A stretch of 64,000 nucleotides of DNA from Paenibacillus sp. JZ16 (GCF_015326965.1 NZ_CP017659.1:3910501-3974500), one strand, 5' to 3'. Positions 54,583-63,914 are shown, counted from the first letter of the stretch. The notes: generated by a model not told the origin, from the sequence alone. Numbers and translations: made by a program.

Positions 54583-55827
54583 TTAAGCTCCGGCTTCAAC
54601 AGGCGCCGCCTTTACCTTTTTGCCGTACAGCAGCATAAGCGGGATGCTGATCACAAATGCCCCGGCAACTAGCAAGAAGGGAATTCTCGGATCAACTCCA
54701 TATGCCCAGCCGCCAATGATGCCGGATGGCGAAATGACAATGAGGATGAGCACCTGGAGCAGCGCGAATATTTTGGCGCGATTCTCATCGTCAATGGCGT
54801 TGGCCACCGCAGTCTCCAAGTATGGGTACGTCATCATGGTGCCGATTGCGGCAATGACGGTACTCAAGCTCAGCACCAGCAGATCCCCTTGCGGCGCAAA
54901 CACCAGTATGACATTGGACAATACCGATATAACGAACCCCCATACCATCGTCCGGTGCACATGCTGCTCTCCGATTCGGGGCATGATCCACCGCATGAAT
55001 ATGAGCATAATTACGGAGGAGAATGCCGGAAAGACGGAGATCAGGCCGCTCCCCAAATGCAAATATTCCACCATGAAAATGGAGACGTAGGTCGTCTTCA
55101 CCGTCATCTGAAAATTAAATAATATATACACCCCGAAGATCATCAGCAGCAGCGGGTTTCCGAGCATGCTCTTCATCACCGAAGCATAGTCGGACATCCC
55201 CTCCCGCAGGCTCATTGCCTTCGTTTCTTTCATCTTGCGGTAACCGATATCCGTCTCCCTTGTCGCATAGTGGCGCCCGATGAACTGGATCGTCATCAGG
55301 ATACAGGCCAACACGAACATGATGCGCACCCCGGGCACAAGCGTGAAATGATACACCAGCAGCCCGCCGATCGGTGCAAACAAGCCGCCGACAACGCTAA
55401 TCAGCTGCAGCAGCGTAAAGACATAGGTCCGCTCCTTCGGCGCGGTGTCCTCCACCAGCAGACAGTAAAAGGCGGTATGCGGCACCTTCTGAAAGCCGTT
55501 GATGACCGCCGCGATCACAAAAAACCAGAAGTTCTGCGAAACCGCCCAGAGCAGCGTAGCCACGGTCCAGCTTAGTACGTCGAAGTACAGCAGCGCTTTT
55601 TTTCTGCCTAAACGGTCCGTTAAATACCCGCTGAGAAACGAAGAAAGCACCTGCACAAGCAAACCGATGGAGGTAATCCAGCCGATTCCCGTCTCGGTTA
55701 CCCCAAGTTGGTACATGTAGATCGAGGTGTACGTCGTGAACATACTGTAAGGAATAAGAAACAGCGGCTCGTAAACGAGACAGCCCCGCGCATTGCCAGT
55801 CAATTGCCGAAACGAAGTAGAACCCAT
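54583..55827 (-). CDS. MFS transporter
   Basis: 414 residues with about twelve membrane segments and the MFS loop motif GYLTDRLGRKKALL between helices 2 and 3. The sequence is typical of drug-type MFS exporters. GGAGG lies 5 bases before the ATG. It precedes the TetR gene, so the drug or compound that induces it is probably sensed by that regulator. Confidence 0.88.
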   Translation of the reverse strand: MGSTSFRQLTGNARGCLVYEPLFLIPYSMFTTYTSIYMYQLGVTETGIGWITSIGLLVQVLSSFLSGYLTDRLGRKKALLYFDVLSWTVATLLWAVSQNFWFFVIAAVINGFQKVPHTAFYCLLVEDTAPKERTYVFTLLQLISVVGGLFAPIGGLLVYHFTLVPGVRIMFVLACILMTIQFIGRHYATRETDIGYRKMKETKAMSLREGMSDYASVMKSMLGNPLLLMIFGVYILFNFQMTVKTTYVSIFMVEYLHLGSGLISVFPAFSSVIMLIFMRWIMPRIGEQHVHRTMVWGFVISVLSNVILVFAPQGDLLVLSLSTVIAAIGTMMTYPYLETAVANAIDDENRAKIFALLQVLILIVISPSGIIGGWAYGVDPRIPFLLVAGAFVISIPLMLLYGKKVKAAPVEAGA

Positions 55828-55951
55828 AATATCCTCCGGACCTGAAGTGTAGTCGTTGCTTAGCCATTATAGCGCAACCGGGCCTGCAGCAGGATAGGAA
55901 TGTTGAAGGATTTTTGAGGCGATTCGGGAAATGCCGATCCAATCAGCAAGG

Positions 55952-57724
55952 TTACTCCTTGCCGCGCTCAGCAGCCCCCTCACCTTCTTGTAAGCCAGCC
56001 TCAGGCAATAGCACGGTGATGGTGGTTCCTCGGCCCACTTCAGACCACACCTTTACCCGGCCCCGATGTGCTTCGACAATCGCCTTGGCGATACTCATCC
56101 CGAGTCCCGAGCCGTCCATGCTCTCTTCAGTATTCGTTCCCCGGTAGTAACGCTCGAACAGATTGCAGCGGGTCTCTTCGTCCATCCCCACGCCTTGATC
56201 CGCAACCACGATCGCCGCACCGCCCGGACGTCTCTCCACCCGGACCTCAACGTTTACCCCATCCGGATTATGCTTCACGGCATTCGTGATCAGGTTATCC
56301 ATCAACCGCTGCAGCCACTTGGCATTGCCGTCGACGAGCAGCGCCTCATCGCCGCCGATATAGTTGAAATTCGCATCCAGCGTAGCATCATTGACGTATT
56401 TCAGCACGCAGCGGCGCACCAGCTCATTCAGGTCAAGCCGGGTCAGCTCCTGCGGGCGGATCTCGCTTCTCAGACGGAAGACGAGCGAGAAATCATTGAT
56501 CAGCTCCAGCATGTAGTCCCCTTTTTCCCGAATCACCGTTCCCATCTCCCGCAGTTCCTCCTGACTCCAATCCTGCGGTGCATTCTCAAGCATATAGCCG
56601 TAACCCTGGATGGAGGACAACGGAGTACGCAAATCATGCGATATCCCGGACATCCATTCTTCCCGGTTACGATCGAGCCGCTCCCGTTCCCTCTCGGTCT
56701 CGGCAAGCTGCTCCGCCATCTTGTAAAACGAATGAATCACTTCCTTGTACAGCTTGAAGCGCGTGCGCAGCTTTCCGTTCTTACGGAATACCCGCTTCCG
56801 GTCCTTCGGCGTCAGCACTTCCTCGTAAGCTCCGCTCCCCATCCGCTCAAACCACCCGGTAAACAGCAGCAGCGGCCGGCTGTACCGATATCCATGCCAT
56901 ATGGCGACCCCTAGCGACAGCACAAGCACGCAGACCATCGTCCATAACGCCACGCGGATCAGCTCGTTCATCATCGGTCTTTTTTCCAGCGCCCCGTCCT
57001 GCGGCGTATGATATACCCAGGTGTTGCCGCTGTCCGTATCGCGATAAACCGCGATATGCGTGGAATACGTGCCCGGCTGCTCCTGCATCGTAATGATCTC
57101 CAGCGGGTGGTAGCTTACCTTATTGTCTGAATCTGTTCCAATCGCTTGGACAACGCGGCCCTCCCGGTCAATGACATGCAAATAACCGCCTAGACCGGCT
57201 AATTCGCGTTCAAGCTCCGCTTCATCCTCCGGCCTCACCCTGCCGCCGTTCTGGTAATGGGCATACCATTCCCGAAGATGGTCCGAACCCTCATCGATAC
57301 GTCCGATCAGATACAGCAGCGGTTCTTCATAGGTCAGATCCATCTGCCAATCCATCGTGTACTCGCCGAGACGGCGCTCCTCCTTGATCTCGAGCAAGGT
57401 GCTTACCGAGTACTCCGACGGAACATCCGGAGCCGTATTGGTGGAAAGAATCACGTTTCCGTCCATATCCACCACTTGCAGCCACATCTCCTTCTCTTGA
57501 AGCAGGAGCTTCCACTGTTCCTGCAGCAGGACCTCCCCATTCTCCGTCACCGTCTCGGTCACGATGCTGTTCAGGACACCTGTCGGAAAGTTCCGTTTGA
57601 TCTCATCCTCGCTGATATGTTTGATCAGGAAGAATAAGAGCACGATCAGGAAGCAAAACATAAACGCCGAGAACGCAATCAATTGGTACGTAAAATGAAA
57701 GGCCAGCCTTCTGCGCAGTCTCAT
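55952..57724 (-). CDS. Sensor histidine kinase with large extracytoplasmic domain
   Basis: 590 residues. Membrane segments lie at about 13-34 and 257-276, and an extracytoplasmic sensor of about 220 residues sits between them. Cytoplasmic parts are a linker, HisKA with phospho-acceptor H363 (SGISHDLRTPLSS), and ATPase with N-box NLITNAVKHN, F-box NLFERYYRGTN and G-box SGLGMSIA. It overlaps the regulator gene by 4 bases (ATGA). Confidence 0.93.
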   Translation of the reverse strand: MRLRRRLAFHFTYQLIAFSAFMFCFLIVLLFFLIKHISEDEIKRNFPTGVLNSIVTETVTENGEVLLQEQWKLLLQEKEMWLQVVDMDGNVILSTNTAPDVPSEYSVSTLLEIKEERRLGEYTMDWQMDLTYEEPLLYLIGRIDEGSDHLREWYAHYQNGGRVRPEDEAELERELAGLGGYLHVIDREGRVVQAIGTDSDNKVSYHPLEIITMQEQPGTYSTHIAVYRDTDSGNTWVYHTPQDGALEKRPMMNELIRVALWTMVCVLVLSLGVAIWHGYRYSRPLLLFTGWFERMGSGAYEEVLTPKDRKRVFRKNGKLRTRFKLYKEVIHSFYKMAEQLAETERERERLDRNREEWMSGISHDLRTPLSSIQGYGYMLENAPQDWSQEELREMGTVIREKGDYMLELINDFSLVFRLRSEIRPQELTRLDLNELVRRCVLKYVNDATLDANFNYIGGDEALLVDGNAKWLQRLMDNLITNAVKHNPDGVNVEVRVERRPGGAAIVVADQGVGMDEETRCNLFERYYRGTNTEESMDGSGLGMSIAKAIVEAHRGRVKVWSEVGRGTTITVLLPEAGLQEGEGAAERGKE

Positions 57725-58440
57725 CGGGCTTTCTCCTTAACCAGCTTGTAGCCGAGCCCCCGGACCGTCAACAAATATTGCGGGTTGCTCGGATCCTCCT
57801 CGATGCGTTCACGGATGCGGCGGATATGTACCATGACGGTGTTGTCCTCGCCCATGCCGTCGATGCCCCACACGGCTTCGTACAGCTGAGACTTGGAGAA
57901 TACGACCCCCGGATGCTTGCAAAAATAAAGCAGCAGCTGAAAGACCTGCGCCGGACAAGGCACAGGCTCTCCCAGCACCGTCAGCTCCCCGGCGGATTCA
58001 TCGACCTTAAACCGGCCGAAATCCCATGCACGCTGTATCACCGGCTGCTCGGCCGACACGGTGGCCCCGATGCCGCCACGGCGCAGACGCGCCTTGATCC
58101 TTGCGGCAATCTCCAGCGGATTAAAGGGCTTGGTGACATAATCGTCCCCGCCCATCGCAAAACCGGTCAGCACATCCAGATCCGACGCTTTGGCCGTCAG
58201 AAACAGAATGTGCGGACTGCCATAGGAGCGAATCTGCGGACAGAGATCAAATCCCGTGCCGTCCGGCAGCATGACATCGAGCAGCACGATATCCGCTCCA
58301 TGTGCAGCGATTTCGCTAAGCGCTTCCTTACAGCTGGAAGCCGTATATATGCGGTTAAAGCCTTCCTTGCGCAGCACCATCTGCAGCATTTTCACAATGG
58401 AAGGTTCGTCATCTACAATTAAAATTCGTGTTTGATCCAT
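57721..58440 (-). CDS. OmpR-family response regulator
   Basis: 239 residues. Receiver: D10-D11, phospho-acceptor D55 in VLLDVMLPDGTG, K of VTKPFNPLEI. Winged helix: CPAQVFQLLLYFCKHPG, MGEDNTVMVHIRRIRERI and TVRGLGYKLV. Start ATG 58440 has GAGG 5 bases upstream. The upstream intergenic region contains repeated AGTTAR words that could be its binding site, between it and the divergent DUF418 gene. Confidence 0.92.
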   Translation of the reverse strand: MDQTRILIVDDEPSIVKMLQMVLRKEGFNRIYTASSCKEALSEIAAHGADIVLLDVMLPDGTGFDLCPQIRSYGSPHILFLTAKASDLDVLTGFAMGGDDYVTKPFNPLEIAARIKARLRRGGIGATVSAEQPVIQRAWDFGRFKVDESAGELTVLGEPVPCPAQVFQLLLYFCKHPGVVFSKSQLYEAVWGIDGMGEDNTVMVHIRRIRERIEEDPSNPQYLLTVRGLGYKLVKEKAR

Positions 58441-58485
58441 TTTATCCTCACCCGACATTTATGCTAGCACAACAACCTTAACAGG

Positions 58486-58522
58486 AGTTAAACAAATGCT
58501 AGAAGAGTTAAGAAAAAGTTAG
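58486..58522. promoter_or_regulatory. Direct-repeat array AGTTAA/AGTTAG
   Basis: AGTTAA at 58486-58491 and 58506-58511 and AGTTAG at 58517-58522, spaced 20 and 11 bases. Spacing near one and two helical turns suits a dimeric OmpR-family regulator. It lies between the divergent regulator and DUF418 genes. Confidence 0.45.
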
Positions 58523-58581
58523 GTTGCCGTTTCCGAGTTATTTCATTTCGAGCTTTATACTTGGTGTCAGAGGTGATTGAC

Positions 58582-59811
58582 ATGAATTCAAATAAACGTT
58601 CCACGGCCGTGGATGCGATTCGCGGCTTGAGCTTGCTCGGCATCCTGATGGCCAATATGCTTATTTTTCAATACGGCATGTTCGGCAAAGACGAGCTGCA
58701 TTTCTTCCAGCCATCCACGCTGGATCTGATCAGCCATGACATGCTGAAAGTATTCGTAGAGGGCAGCTTCATGCCGATCTTCACGTTCCTGTTCGGTTAC
58801 AGCATGATCAAGATGCGGGAAAGCCTGATCGGCAAAGGGCTCAAATACGGACGCAGCTTTTTCCGCAGGTCCGTGCTGCTGATCGTTCTCGGTTTGCTCC
58901 ATTCGACATTCATCTGGGAAGGCGATATTCTGCTGTTTTACGGAGCGATCGGACTCTTCCTGGTGCTGTTTGTGAAACGGAAGGCCAAAACAATCCTGAT
59001 CTGGGGGATCCTCTTACTGGCGCTGATGTCCCTCCTCGGATATGGCTCCATGGAGCCTACGGCAGGTGAAACCGAGCGTATGGAGAATTATGTGAAGCAG
59101 TCTATTGAGGTGTACGGCAATGGCACGTACCGCGAGATTCTGAACTTTCGTTCAACTGAGGAAATGCCCATCGACCTTCCGGATTGGTTGATGCTGCTGG
59201 TCATTCTGATTGCTCCGCTGATGAGCGCGCCAATGTTCCTGTTTGGTATGGTCGCCGCCAAACGCGGGCGCTTCCTTCATCCCTCCATGGAGATCAAGCT
59301 GTATCTAAGATGGTCTCTGCTCATACCGGTCGGGCTTGGACTAAAGACAGCAGGGGTTATGCTCGGATCCACCCACGGCTGGAGCGGCGTACTTACGATG
59401 CTTGGCGGACCTCTGCTCGCGCTGGGTTATATACATCTGTTCGCTTCCCTATATGCCTTCTCTTCTAAACAATCGGTCATCATGCGGGCGTTTGAAGCGG
59501 TTGGACGGATGTCGCTAACCAACTATCTAACGCAAAGCGTTGTGTGCGTACTGATATTCTACGGATTCGGGCTGGGTATGTTCGGCAAGCTCGGCGTGCT
59601 GCAAGGAGCGCTGCTGGCCGTCCTGATCTATGCTGTACTGGCAACGGGCAGCCTGCTCTGGTTGAAACGGTTCCGCAGCGGACCCGTTGAACGGCTGCTG
59701 CGCATCGGCACCTATTGGTCATGGAGCGGCAGGGCGAAACCCAAAGTCATGACGCCGGCTGCAGCCGTACCTGCGGCAGAGTTTCCGGCAGAAGGTCCTC
59801 CGGTGACTTAA
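58582..59811 (+). CDS. DUF418 / YeiB-like membrane protein
   Basis: 409 residues with about ten membrane segments. The N-terminal DAIRGLSLLGILMANM motif and the C-terminal FEAVGRMSLTNYLTQSVV segment are hallmarks of DUF418. The function of the family is not defined. ATG 58582 has AGAGG 8 bases upstream. It is divergent from the two-component regulator and may be its target. Confidence 0.85.
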   Translation: MNSNKRSTAVDAIRGLSLLGILMANMLIFQYGMFGKDELHFFQPSTLDLISHDMLKVFVEGSFMPIFTFLFGYSMIKMRESLIGKGLKYGRSFFRRSVLLIVLGLLHSTFIWEGDILLFYGAIGLFLVLFVKRKAKTILIWGILLLALMSLLGYGSMEPTAGETERMENYVKQSIEVYGNGTYREILNFRSTEEMPIDLPDWLMLLVILIAPLMSAPMFLFGMVAAKRGRFLHPSMEIKLYLRWSLLIPVGLGLKTAGVMLGSTHGWSGVLTMLGGPLLALGYIHLFASLYAFSSKQSVIMRAFEAVGRMSLTNYLTQSVVCVLIFYGFGLGMFGKLGVLQGALLAVLIYAVLATGSLLWLKRFRSGPVERLLRIGTYWSWSGRAKPKVMTPAAAVPAAEFPAEGPPVT

Positions 59812-59859
59812 TTAATTATGCCGCAGCTTTGGCTTAAAGCCGGGGAGCCCCAGCTACGA

Positions 59860-59891
59860 GGCTCTTGTGGCTCTTGTGGCTCTTGTGGCTC
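59860..59891. repeat. Short tandem repeat, 9-base unit GGCTCTTGT
   Basis: Three complete copies plus five bases of a fourth, in the gap after the DUF418 gene. Simple repeats of this kind are prone to slippage. No coding role is visible. Confidence 0.8.
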
Positions 59892-60000
59892 CCTAGCACC
59901 CAAGATGAAATCGGCCCTTCCGTTCAGGTATAATGGACATACAGGCAAGGGCTAGACATTTTTGGAATTTATCCGGTCATCATCGAAGGAGGAATCTTGC

Positions 60001-60306
60001 ATGCTGGTTGTTACAAACTCGATTAAGGTTAAACCGGGCTTCGGACAAGAAATTGCGCAGCGATTCGCTGAAGCGAAGGGTGTCCAGGAGATTGAGGGAT
60101 TCGTGCGGATGGAAGTATGGCACGAAGCCAAAGAAGGCGCAGAGGCAGAGGAACTGAAGGTCTCTACGGTATGGGAAGACGAGGAAGCGTTCAAACGCTG
60201 GACTTCCAGTGAATCGTTCAGGCAATCTCACGGTCGGGGCCGAAACGAAAATATTTTAGGCGCTTCCTTAAACAAATATGAGCTGTTGATCAGTCATAAG
60301 AAGTAA
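60001..60306 (+). CDS. isdG: IsdG-type heme-degrading monooxygenase
   Basis: 101 residues of the antibiotic-monooxygenase fold. The catalytic triad of IsdG proteins is present as N6, W67 and H77. The protein should cleave heme to release iron in the cytoplasm. GGAGG is 8 bases before ATG 60001, the reason for this start. A TATAAT at 59929-59934 lies upstream. No Fur box was seen. Confidence 0.85.
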   Translation: MLVVTNSIKVKPGFGQEIAQRFAEAKGVQEIEGFVRMEVWHEAKEGAEAEELKVSTVWEDEEAFKRWTSSESFRQSHGRGRNENILGASLNKYELLISHKK

Positions 60307-60327
60307 TATGGAACGGGTTCCCACCCT

Positions 60328-60368
60328 AAATACCCCGCCCGGGCGTTTGCCTGTGGCAGGGTATTTTT
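60328..60368 (+). terminator. Terminator after the heme monooxygenase
   Basis: AAATACCC(C)GCC / GGC(A)GGGTATTT with an internal loop and seven T. Directly downstream of the gene. Confidence 0.85.
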
Positions 60369-60438
60369 TTGCCGTGGGATGATAATGCCTTCTCCCTTCA
60401 TTCCGTTCACGATCCCTGTGAAACCAATAGGGACATCC

Positions 60439-60909
60439 TCAAGGCCCCTGATCGTTTATCATGTACCCCGGCAGCAATTCAGGGTTGTGGGATCGACCCA
60501 GCTCGACCATGTACTTGTTCAGATCGTTCAACTCGGGACCCGCCAGCACATATAATTGTCCATCCACCTCGAACTCGTTCGCCACGCGAACCTCCTGCTC
60601 GCCCTGCACGACGTCCATAAAGAACAGAAATCCCGGTTTCTCGTTAGCCGTGATCCGCTTGGCTTGAAGATTGTCCACTCGCTCCATAACCGGTTCTATG
60701 TCCTGCTTCTGATCCAGCACCATCCGTGTGCCATCCCCATAAACCACATGAATGGCCTTCACCTTCGCTGCATCCAGCTTCATCAGTTTCTTGACGGAGT
60801 ACAAGCTCTTGTCTGCAGACCCCGCATCCTCGTCAAATCCGCTGCAGCCGACCATGCTCAGAACAACGATAATTCCAACCATCATGATGAACGCGAGCTT
60901 ACTGGACAA
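60439..60909 (-). CDS. Hypothetical lipoprotein
   Basis: 156 residues. The signal sequence KLAFIMMVGIIVVLSMVGC ends in a lipobox (SMVGC), so the protein is anchored to the membrane outside the cell. The start is TTG 60909 with GGGGGG 8 bases upstream; a longer reading to 60951 would put a charged tail in front of the signal peptide. The mature part has no motif I recognise. Confidence 0.7.
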   Translation of the reverse strand: MSSKLAFIMMVGIIVVLSMVGCSGFDEDAGSADKSLYSVKKLMKLDAAKVKAIHVVYGDGTRMVLDQKQDIEPVMERVDNLQAKRITANEKPGFLFFMDVVQGEQEVRVANEFEVDGQLYVLAGPELNDLNKYMVELGRSHNPELLPGYMINDQGP

Positions 60910-61043
60910 CCCTTCATCCCCCCAAACGAAAATCTCACCATCTGTATCCACTCCAAAGTCACCAAATATGATCAGGGCGAAATGGTTATATTAAGCACGA
61001 TCAGGCAAAGCCATACATTCTGAGCAAAAGGAGCTTACGTCAT

Positions 61044-61175
61044 ATGGAAAGCACGCACGATTTTGTGGAAAAAATGAACGAGAATGCGGAGAAGGCCCGT
61101 CGCAACAAGGAAAATCATGGCAAAGGAACGCCAAGCGACAAGCTGCCGACCAAGCAGCACGGCACCAAGAAGTAA
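61044..61175 (+). CDS. Small protein, probable DUF4023
   Basis: 43 residues, highly charged: it begins MESTHDFVEKMNENAEKARR and ends in LPTKQHGTKK. The FVEK and LPxKQH elements resemble the small DUF4023 family seen in Bacillales. GGAG lies 10 bases before the ATG, and a perfect hairpin follows the stop by 5 bases. Function is unknown. Confidence 0.7.
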   Translation: MESTHDFVEKMNENAEKARRNKENHGKGTPSDKLPTKQHGTKK

Positions 61176-61180
61176 TGACG

Positions 61181-61211
61181 CATACCGCGATCCTCACAGG
61201 ATCGCGGTATG
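61181..61211 (+). terminator. Hairpin after the small DUF4023-like gene
   Basis: A perfect 13-bp stem CATACCGCGATCC / GGATCGCGGTATG with a 5-base loop. The T-run is weak, so efficiency is uncertain. Confidence 0.6.
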
Positions 61212-61263
61212 ATATCAGCAACGGTTCGAACACCGGTTATCCGTGCTTCCTACTACATATGAT

Positions 61264-61605
61264 TTACAGTCCGTCGGATGCCTGCTTCAACAAGGATCCG
61301 AGCGCATCATAATCGACATGCTGCCCGGACGAAATTTTGATGGTCTTTCGCTCAGGCGGTCCTTCAAACGACGCTTCAGGCCAATCCAGGCCATCCGCAT
61401 TGAAAATCGTAAAGCTTACGGCGCTCTTCGCGACGCTGATCACGGCTGCATATTTTCCGTTTTTCAGAAAATGGGGCTTTTTGTATTGAAGCCGTTCCGA
61501 AACGTCCGGGATCGTGCCGTGCACAAGCTCCCGAAGCCGCTCGCTGACCTCCACCTTCCAGGTATCACTAATGGCTGCAATGTAATCCGTAACTTCTTGA
61601 TTCAT
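61264..61605 (-). CDS. DUF1801 family protein (YdhG-like)
   Basis: 113 residues. The DUF1801 pattern appears as VSERLRELVHGTIPDVSERLQYKKPHFLKNGKYAAVIS, followed by the C-terminal strand-rich part. Function is undetermined in the family. It follows a VOC protein and ECF42-type sigma factor on the same strand and may belong to that regulon. Confidence 0.75.
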   Translation of the reverse strand: MNQEVTDYIAAISDTWKVEVSERLRELVHGTIPDVSERLQYKKPHFLKNGKYAAVISVAKSAVSFTIFNADGLDWPEASFEGPPERKTIKISSGQHVDYDALGSLLKQASDGL

Positions 61606-61647
61606 CTTATTGGCTCCCTCTGTATCGTAGTATGGTATTTTTTCAAC

Positions 61648-62046
61648 TCAGCCCTGATGAACCATCTGCCAAGTCATGCCGAACCGGTCCACCACTTCAC
61701 CGTAGTAGGCTCCCCAAGGCTGCAGAGCAAAAGGATATTTCTCAGTACCCCCATCGCTGAGATGGCGATAGGCAGCCCGGGCGTCTTCCTCGTTATCGAA
61801 CGTGATGGCCAGACCCATGCTCGTGCTCTTGCCAGTTTCCTGAAACGCATCGGTGAGGATCAGCTTGTTGCCGCAGGCCAGCGTTAACGACATGTGCATA
61901 ACCTTATCCTGATGGACTTCCGGTATGCCCGGCATGTCCTTGAAGGTAGTCAGCAAATCGATCTCTCCACCCAGCGCTTGCATGTAAAAATTCGCCTGAC
62001 CTCTTGCATCCTCCGAAATAATAAAAGGTACCATTTGTGCTTGCAT
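61648..62046 (-). CDS. VOC-family (PhnB-like) protein
   Basis: 132 residues of the vicinal oxygen chelate fold: EDARGQANFYMQALGGEI, HMSLTLACGNKLILTD and AYYGEVVDRFGMTWQMVHQ. PhnB-like members are not always enzymes. Start at ATG 62046 has GAGAGG 9 bases upstream; ATG 62052 is also possible. It sits near an ECF42-type sigma factor, a common neighbour of VOC and DGPF genes. Confidence 0.8.
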   Translation of the reverse strand: MQAQMVPFIISEDARGQANFYMQALGGEIDLLTTFKDMPGIPEVHQDKVMHMSLTLACGNKLILTDAFQETGKSTSMGLAITFDNEEDARAAYRHLSDGGTEKYPFALQPWGAYYGEVVDRFGMTWQMVHQG

Positions 62047-62122
62047 GTTCATCTTCCTCTCGGTTTTTTTGTTTTATATCTAAATGACGAACGAGATTTT
62101 ATGTAATCGACACATCTTCATA

Positions 62123-62148
62123 TTTTTTTAAAAAGTTTTTTTAAAAAG
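62123..62148. repeat. Tandem 13-base repeat
   Basis: Two exact copies of TTTTTTTAAAAAG just beyond the sigma factor gene. A local duplication in AT-rich sequence. Confidence 0.8.
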
Positions 62149-62163
62149 TTTCTTTAGTTTGTC

Positions 62164-63426
62164 TTAGGACTCCGCTGACAGGCATTCTGCCGCACGGTCA
62201 AGCAGCAAAGCACGTTCCCTCAGGTTATCCGTTAGCGATGCGGCCAGCTTGAACTCCGCGCAGGCTTCGTCCAGACGTCCCAGCTTGAAGAGCAGGTCTC
62301 CCCTTACGCTCGGGAGGAGATGGTATCCCTTCAAGGCCGGCTCGCCACGTAAAACATCCACGATCTCAAGCCCGATCTCCGGACCGAAAGCCATGGAGAG
62401 GGCCACGGCCCGGTTCAATTCCACGATGGGCGAAGGAGAAACCTGGGCCAAGGCCTCATATAACGCGGAGATGCGAATCCAATCGGTCTCTGCTGCAGTG
62501 GGCGCTCCGGCATGACAAGCGGAGATGGCAGCTTGTATAGCGTAAGGTCCCGTCATTCCACCCAACCGCTCGATCCGATCCAGAGCGGCAAAACCGCGCC
62601 GAATCAATAAATGATCCCACAAGGCCCGATTCTGATCCATGAGCAGGACAGGCTCCCCCTCCGCATTGACCCGGGACTTGAACCTAGAGGATTGAAATTC
62701 CATTAACGCAACCAATCCATGCACCTCGGCCTCCGTCGGCGCGATCTCTGCCAGCACCCGCCCGATCCGAAGCGCTTCCTGGCACAGCAGGGGACGAATC
62801 CACTGGCTGCCCGAAGACGCTGCATACCCCTCGTTAAACATGAGATAGATGACCTCAAGAACCGATGACAACCGCGGTTTAAGCTCGGCTCCCTGAGGAA
62901 TCTCGAATGCCACCCGGGTCGCCGACAGCGTCCGTTTGGCACGAACGATTCGCTGCGCGATCGTCGGTTCAGGCACAAGATAGGCGTGAGCAATCTCCGC
63001 TGTCGTTAATCCGCCGAGCAAACGCAGCGTCAGAGCTACGCGCGCCTCAGGGGAAAGAACCGGATGGCAGGTCATGAAGATCAGCCGCAGCAGATCATCG
63101 TTCACTTCCCCCGCCTCCGGCACCTCCATATCCGAATCCATCCGGGAATCCATTTCGCGTCCGAGCAGCTCATACTTCTGATCGCGTACCTTATTCCGGC
63201 GCAGCAGATCCAGCGCTTTGCGCTTCGCAGCGGTCATGAGCCATCCACCGGGATTATCCGGTATTCCGTCCATCGGCCAGTGTTCCAGCGCAGCGATTAG
63301 CGCATCCTGAGCAAGATCCTCGGCGATCCCGACGTCACGAACCATTCGAGTCAGGTAGGCAATGATTTTGGAGGATTCGATTCTCCAGATGGCATCGATC
63401 GTACGATGGGTATCTTCAGCTGACAT
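62164..63426 (-). CDS. ECF42-type RNA polymerase sigma factor with C-terminal extension
   Basis: 420 residues. Sigma region 2 (MVRDVGIAEDLAQDALIAALEHWP) and region 4 (LRLLGGLTTAEIAHAYLVPEPTIAQRIVRAK) occupy the first 200 residues. The remaining 220 form a helical, TPR-like domain typical of ECF42 factors, which lack classical anti-sigma partners. The start codon overlaps the stop of the YCII/DGPF gene by one base (TAATG), so the two are coupled, the usual ECF42 arrangement. Confidence 0.88.
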   Translation of the reverse strand: MSAEDTHRTIDAIWRIESSKIIAYLTRMVRDVGIAEDLAQDALIAALEHWPMDGIPDNPGGWLMTAAKRKALDLLRRNKVRDQKYELLGREMDSRMDSDMEVPEAGEVNDDLLRLIFMTCHPVLSPEARVALTLRLLGGLTTAEIAHAYLVPEPTIAQRIVRAKRTLSATRVAFEIPQGAELKPRLSSVLEVIYLMFNEGYAASSGSQWIRPLLCQEALRIGRVLAEIAPTEAEVHGLVALMEFQSSRFKSRVNAEGEPVLLMDQNRALWDHLLIRRGFAALDRIERLGGMTGPYAIQAAISACHAGAPTAAETDWIRISALYEALAQVSPSPIVELNRAVALSMAFGPEIGLEIVDVLRGEPALKGYHLLPSVRGDLLFKLGRLDEACAEFKLAASLTDNLRERALLLDRAAECLSAES

Positions 63427-63857
63427 TATGGATTCTGCCTTTGAATGTGTTCACGCATTTCGTATTGTTTAGCCTGCGCCTCCGGATCCTGCGTCAACTC
63501 TGTCGGTTCAAAGACCTGGCGGAGCTCGATCTGGCCCGCACCGAAGCCGTGCGGATCCGGCATGCGTTTAGCCCATTCGATCGCCTCTTCCCTCGTCTTT
63601 ACTTCGATCAAGGTATACCCCGCGATCAGTTCCTTCGCTTCCGTAAAGGGACCGTCGGTAATTTTCGGCTTGCCCCCCGGCTCTGGATAAGATATCCGAA
63701 TGGCGCCCGAGCTTGGATGGAGCCCGTCGGCAGCAAGGAGCACGCCAGCTCTGGCCAGCTCCATGTTGTACCTCATCATGGCATCCAATTGCTCCGCGCT
63801 TGGCAGCACGCCTGCCTCGGAATCCTCGGTTGCCTTTACAATCATCATAAATCTCAT
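63426..63857 (-). CDS. YCII-related DGPF-domain protein
   Basis: 143 residues. The domain name motif DGPF appears as TDGPFTEAKELIAGYTLIEV. Such proteins accompany ECF42 sigma factors and are thought to be targets or partners of unknown function. AGGAGGG lies 9 bases before the ATG. A TGTCGA word with CGTT 17 bases downstream is 60-85 bases upstream and may be an ECF42 promoter. Confidence 0.85.
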   Translation of the reverse strand: MRFMMIVKATEDSEAGVLPSAEQLDAMMRYNMELARAGVLLAADGLHPSSGAIRISYPEPGGKPKITDGPFTEAKELIAGYTLIEVKTREEAIEWAKRMPDPHGFGAGQIELRQVFEPTELTQDPEAQAKQYEMREHIQRQNP

Positions 63858-63914
63858 TCTTATTCCCTCCTGGTTATCAAGATTAAACTTAAAATTTTCG
63901 TTCTATGCTTAACC

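Noticed and set aside
59860..59891. Tandem GGCTCTTGT copies as a CRISPR-like array
   Set aside because: The unit is only 9 bases, contiguous and without spacers.
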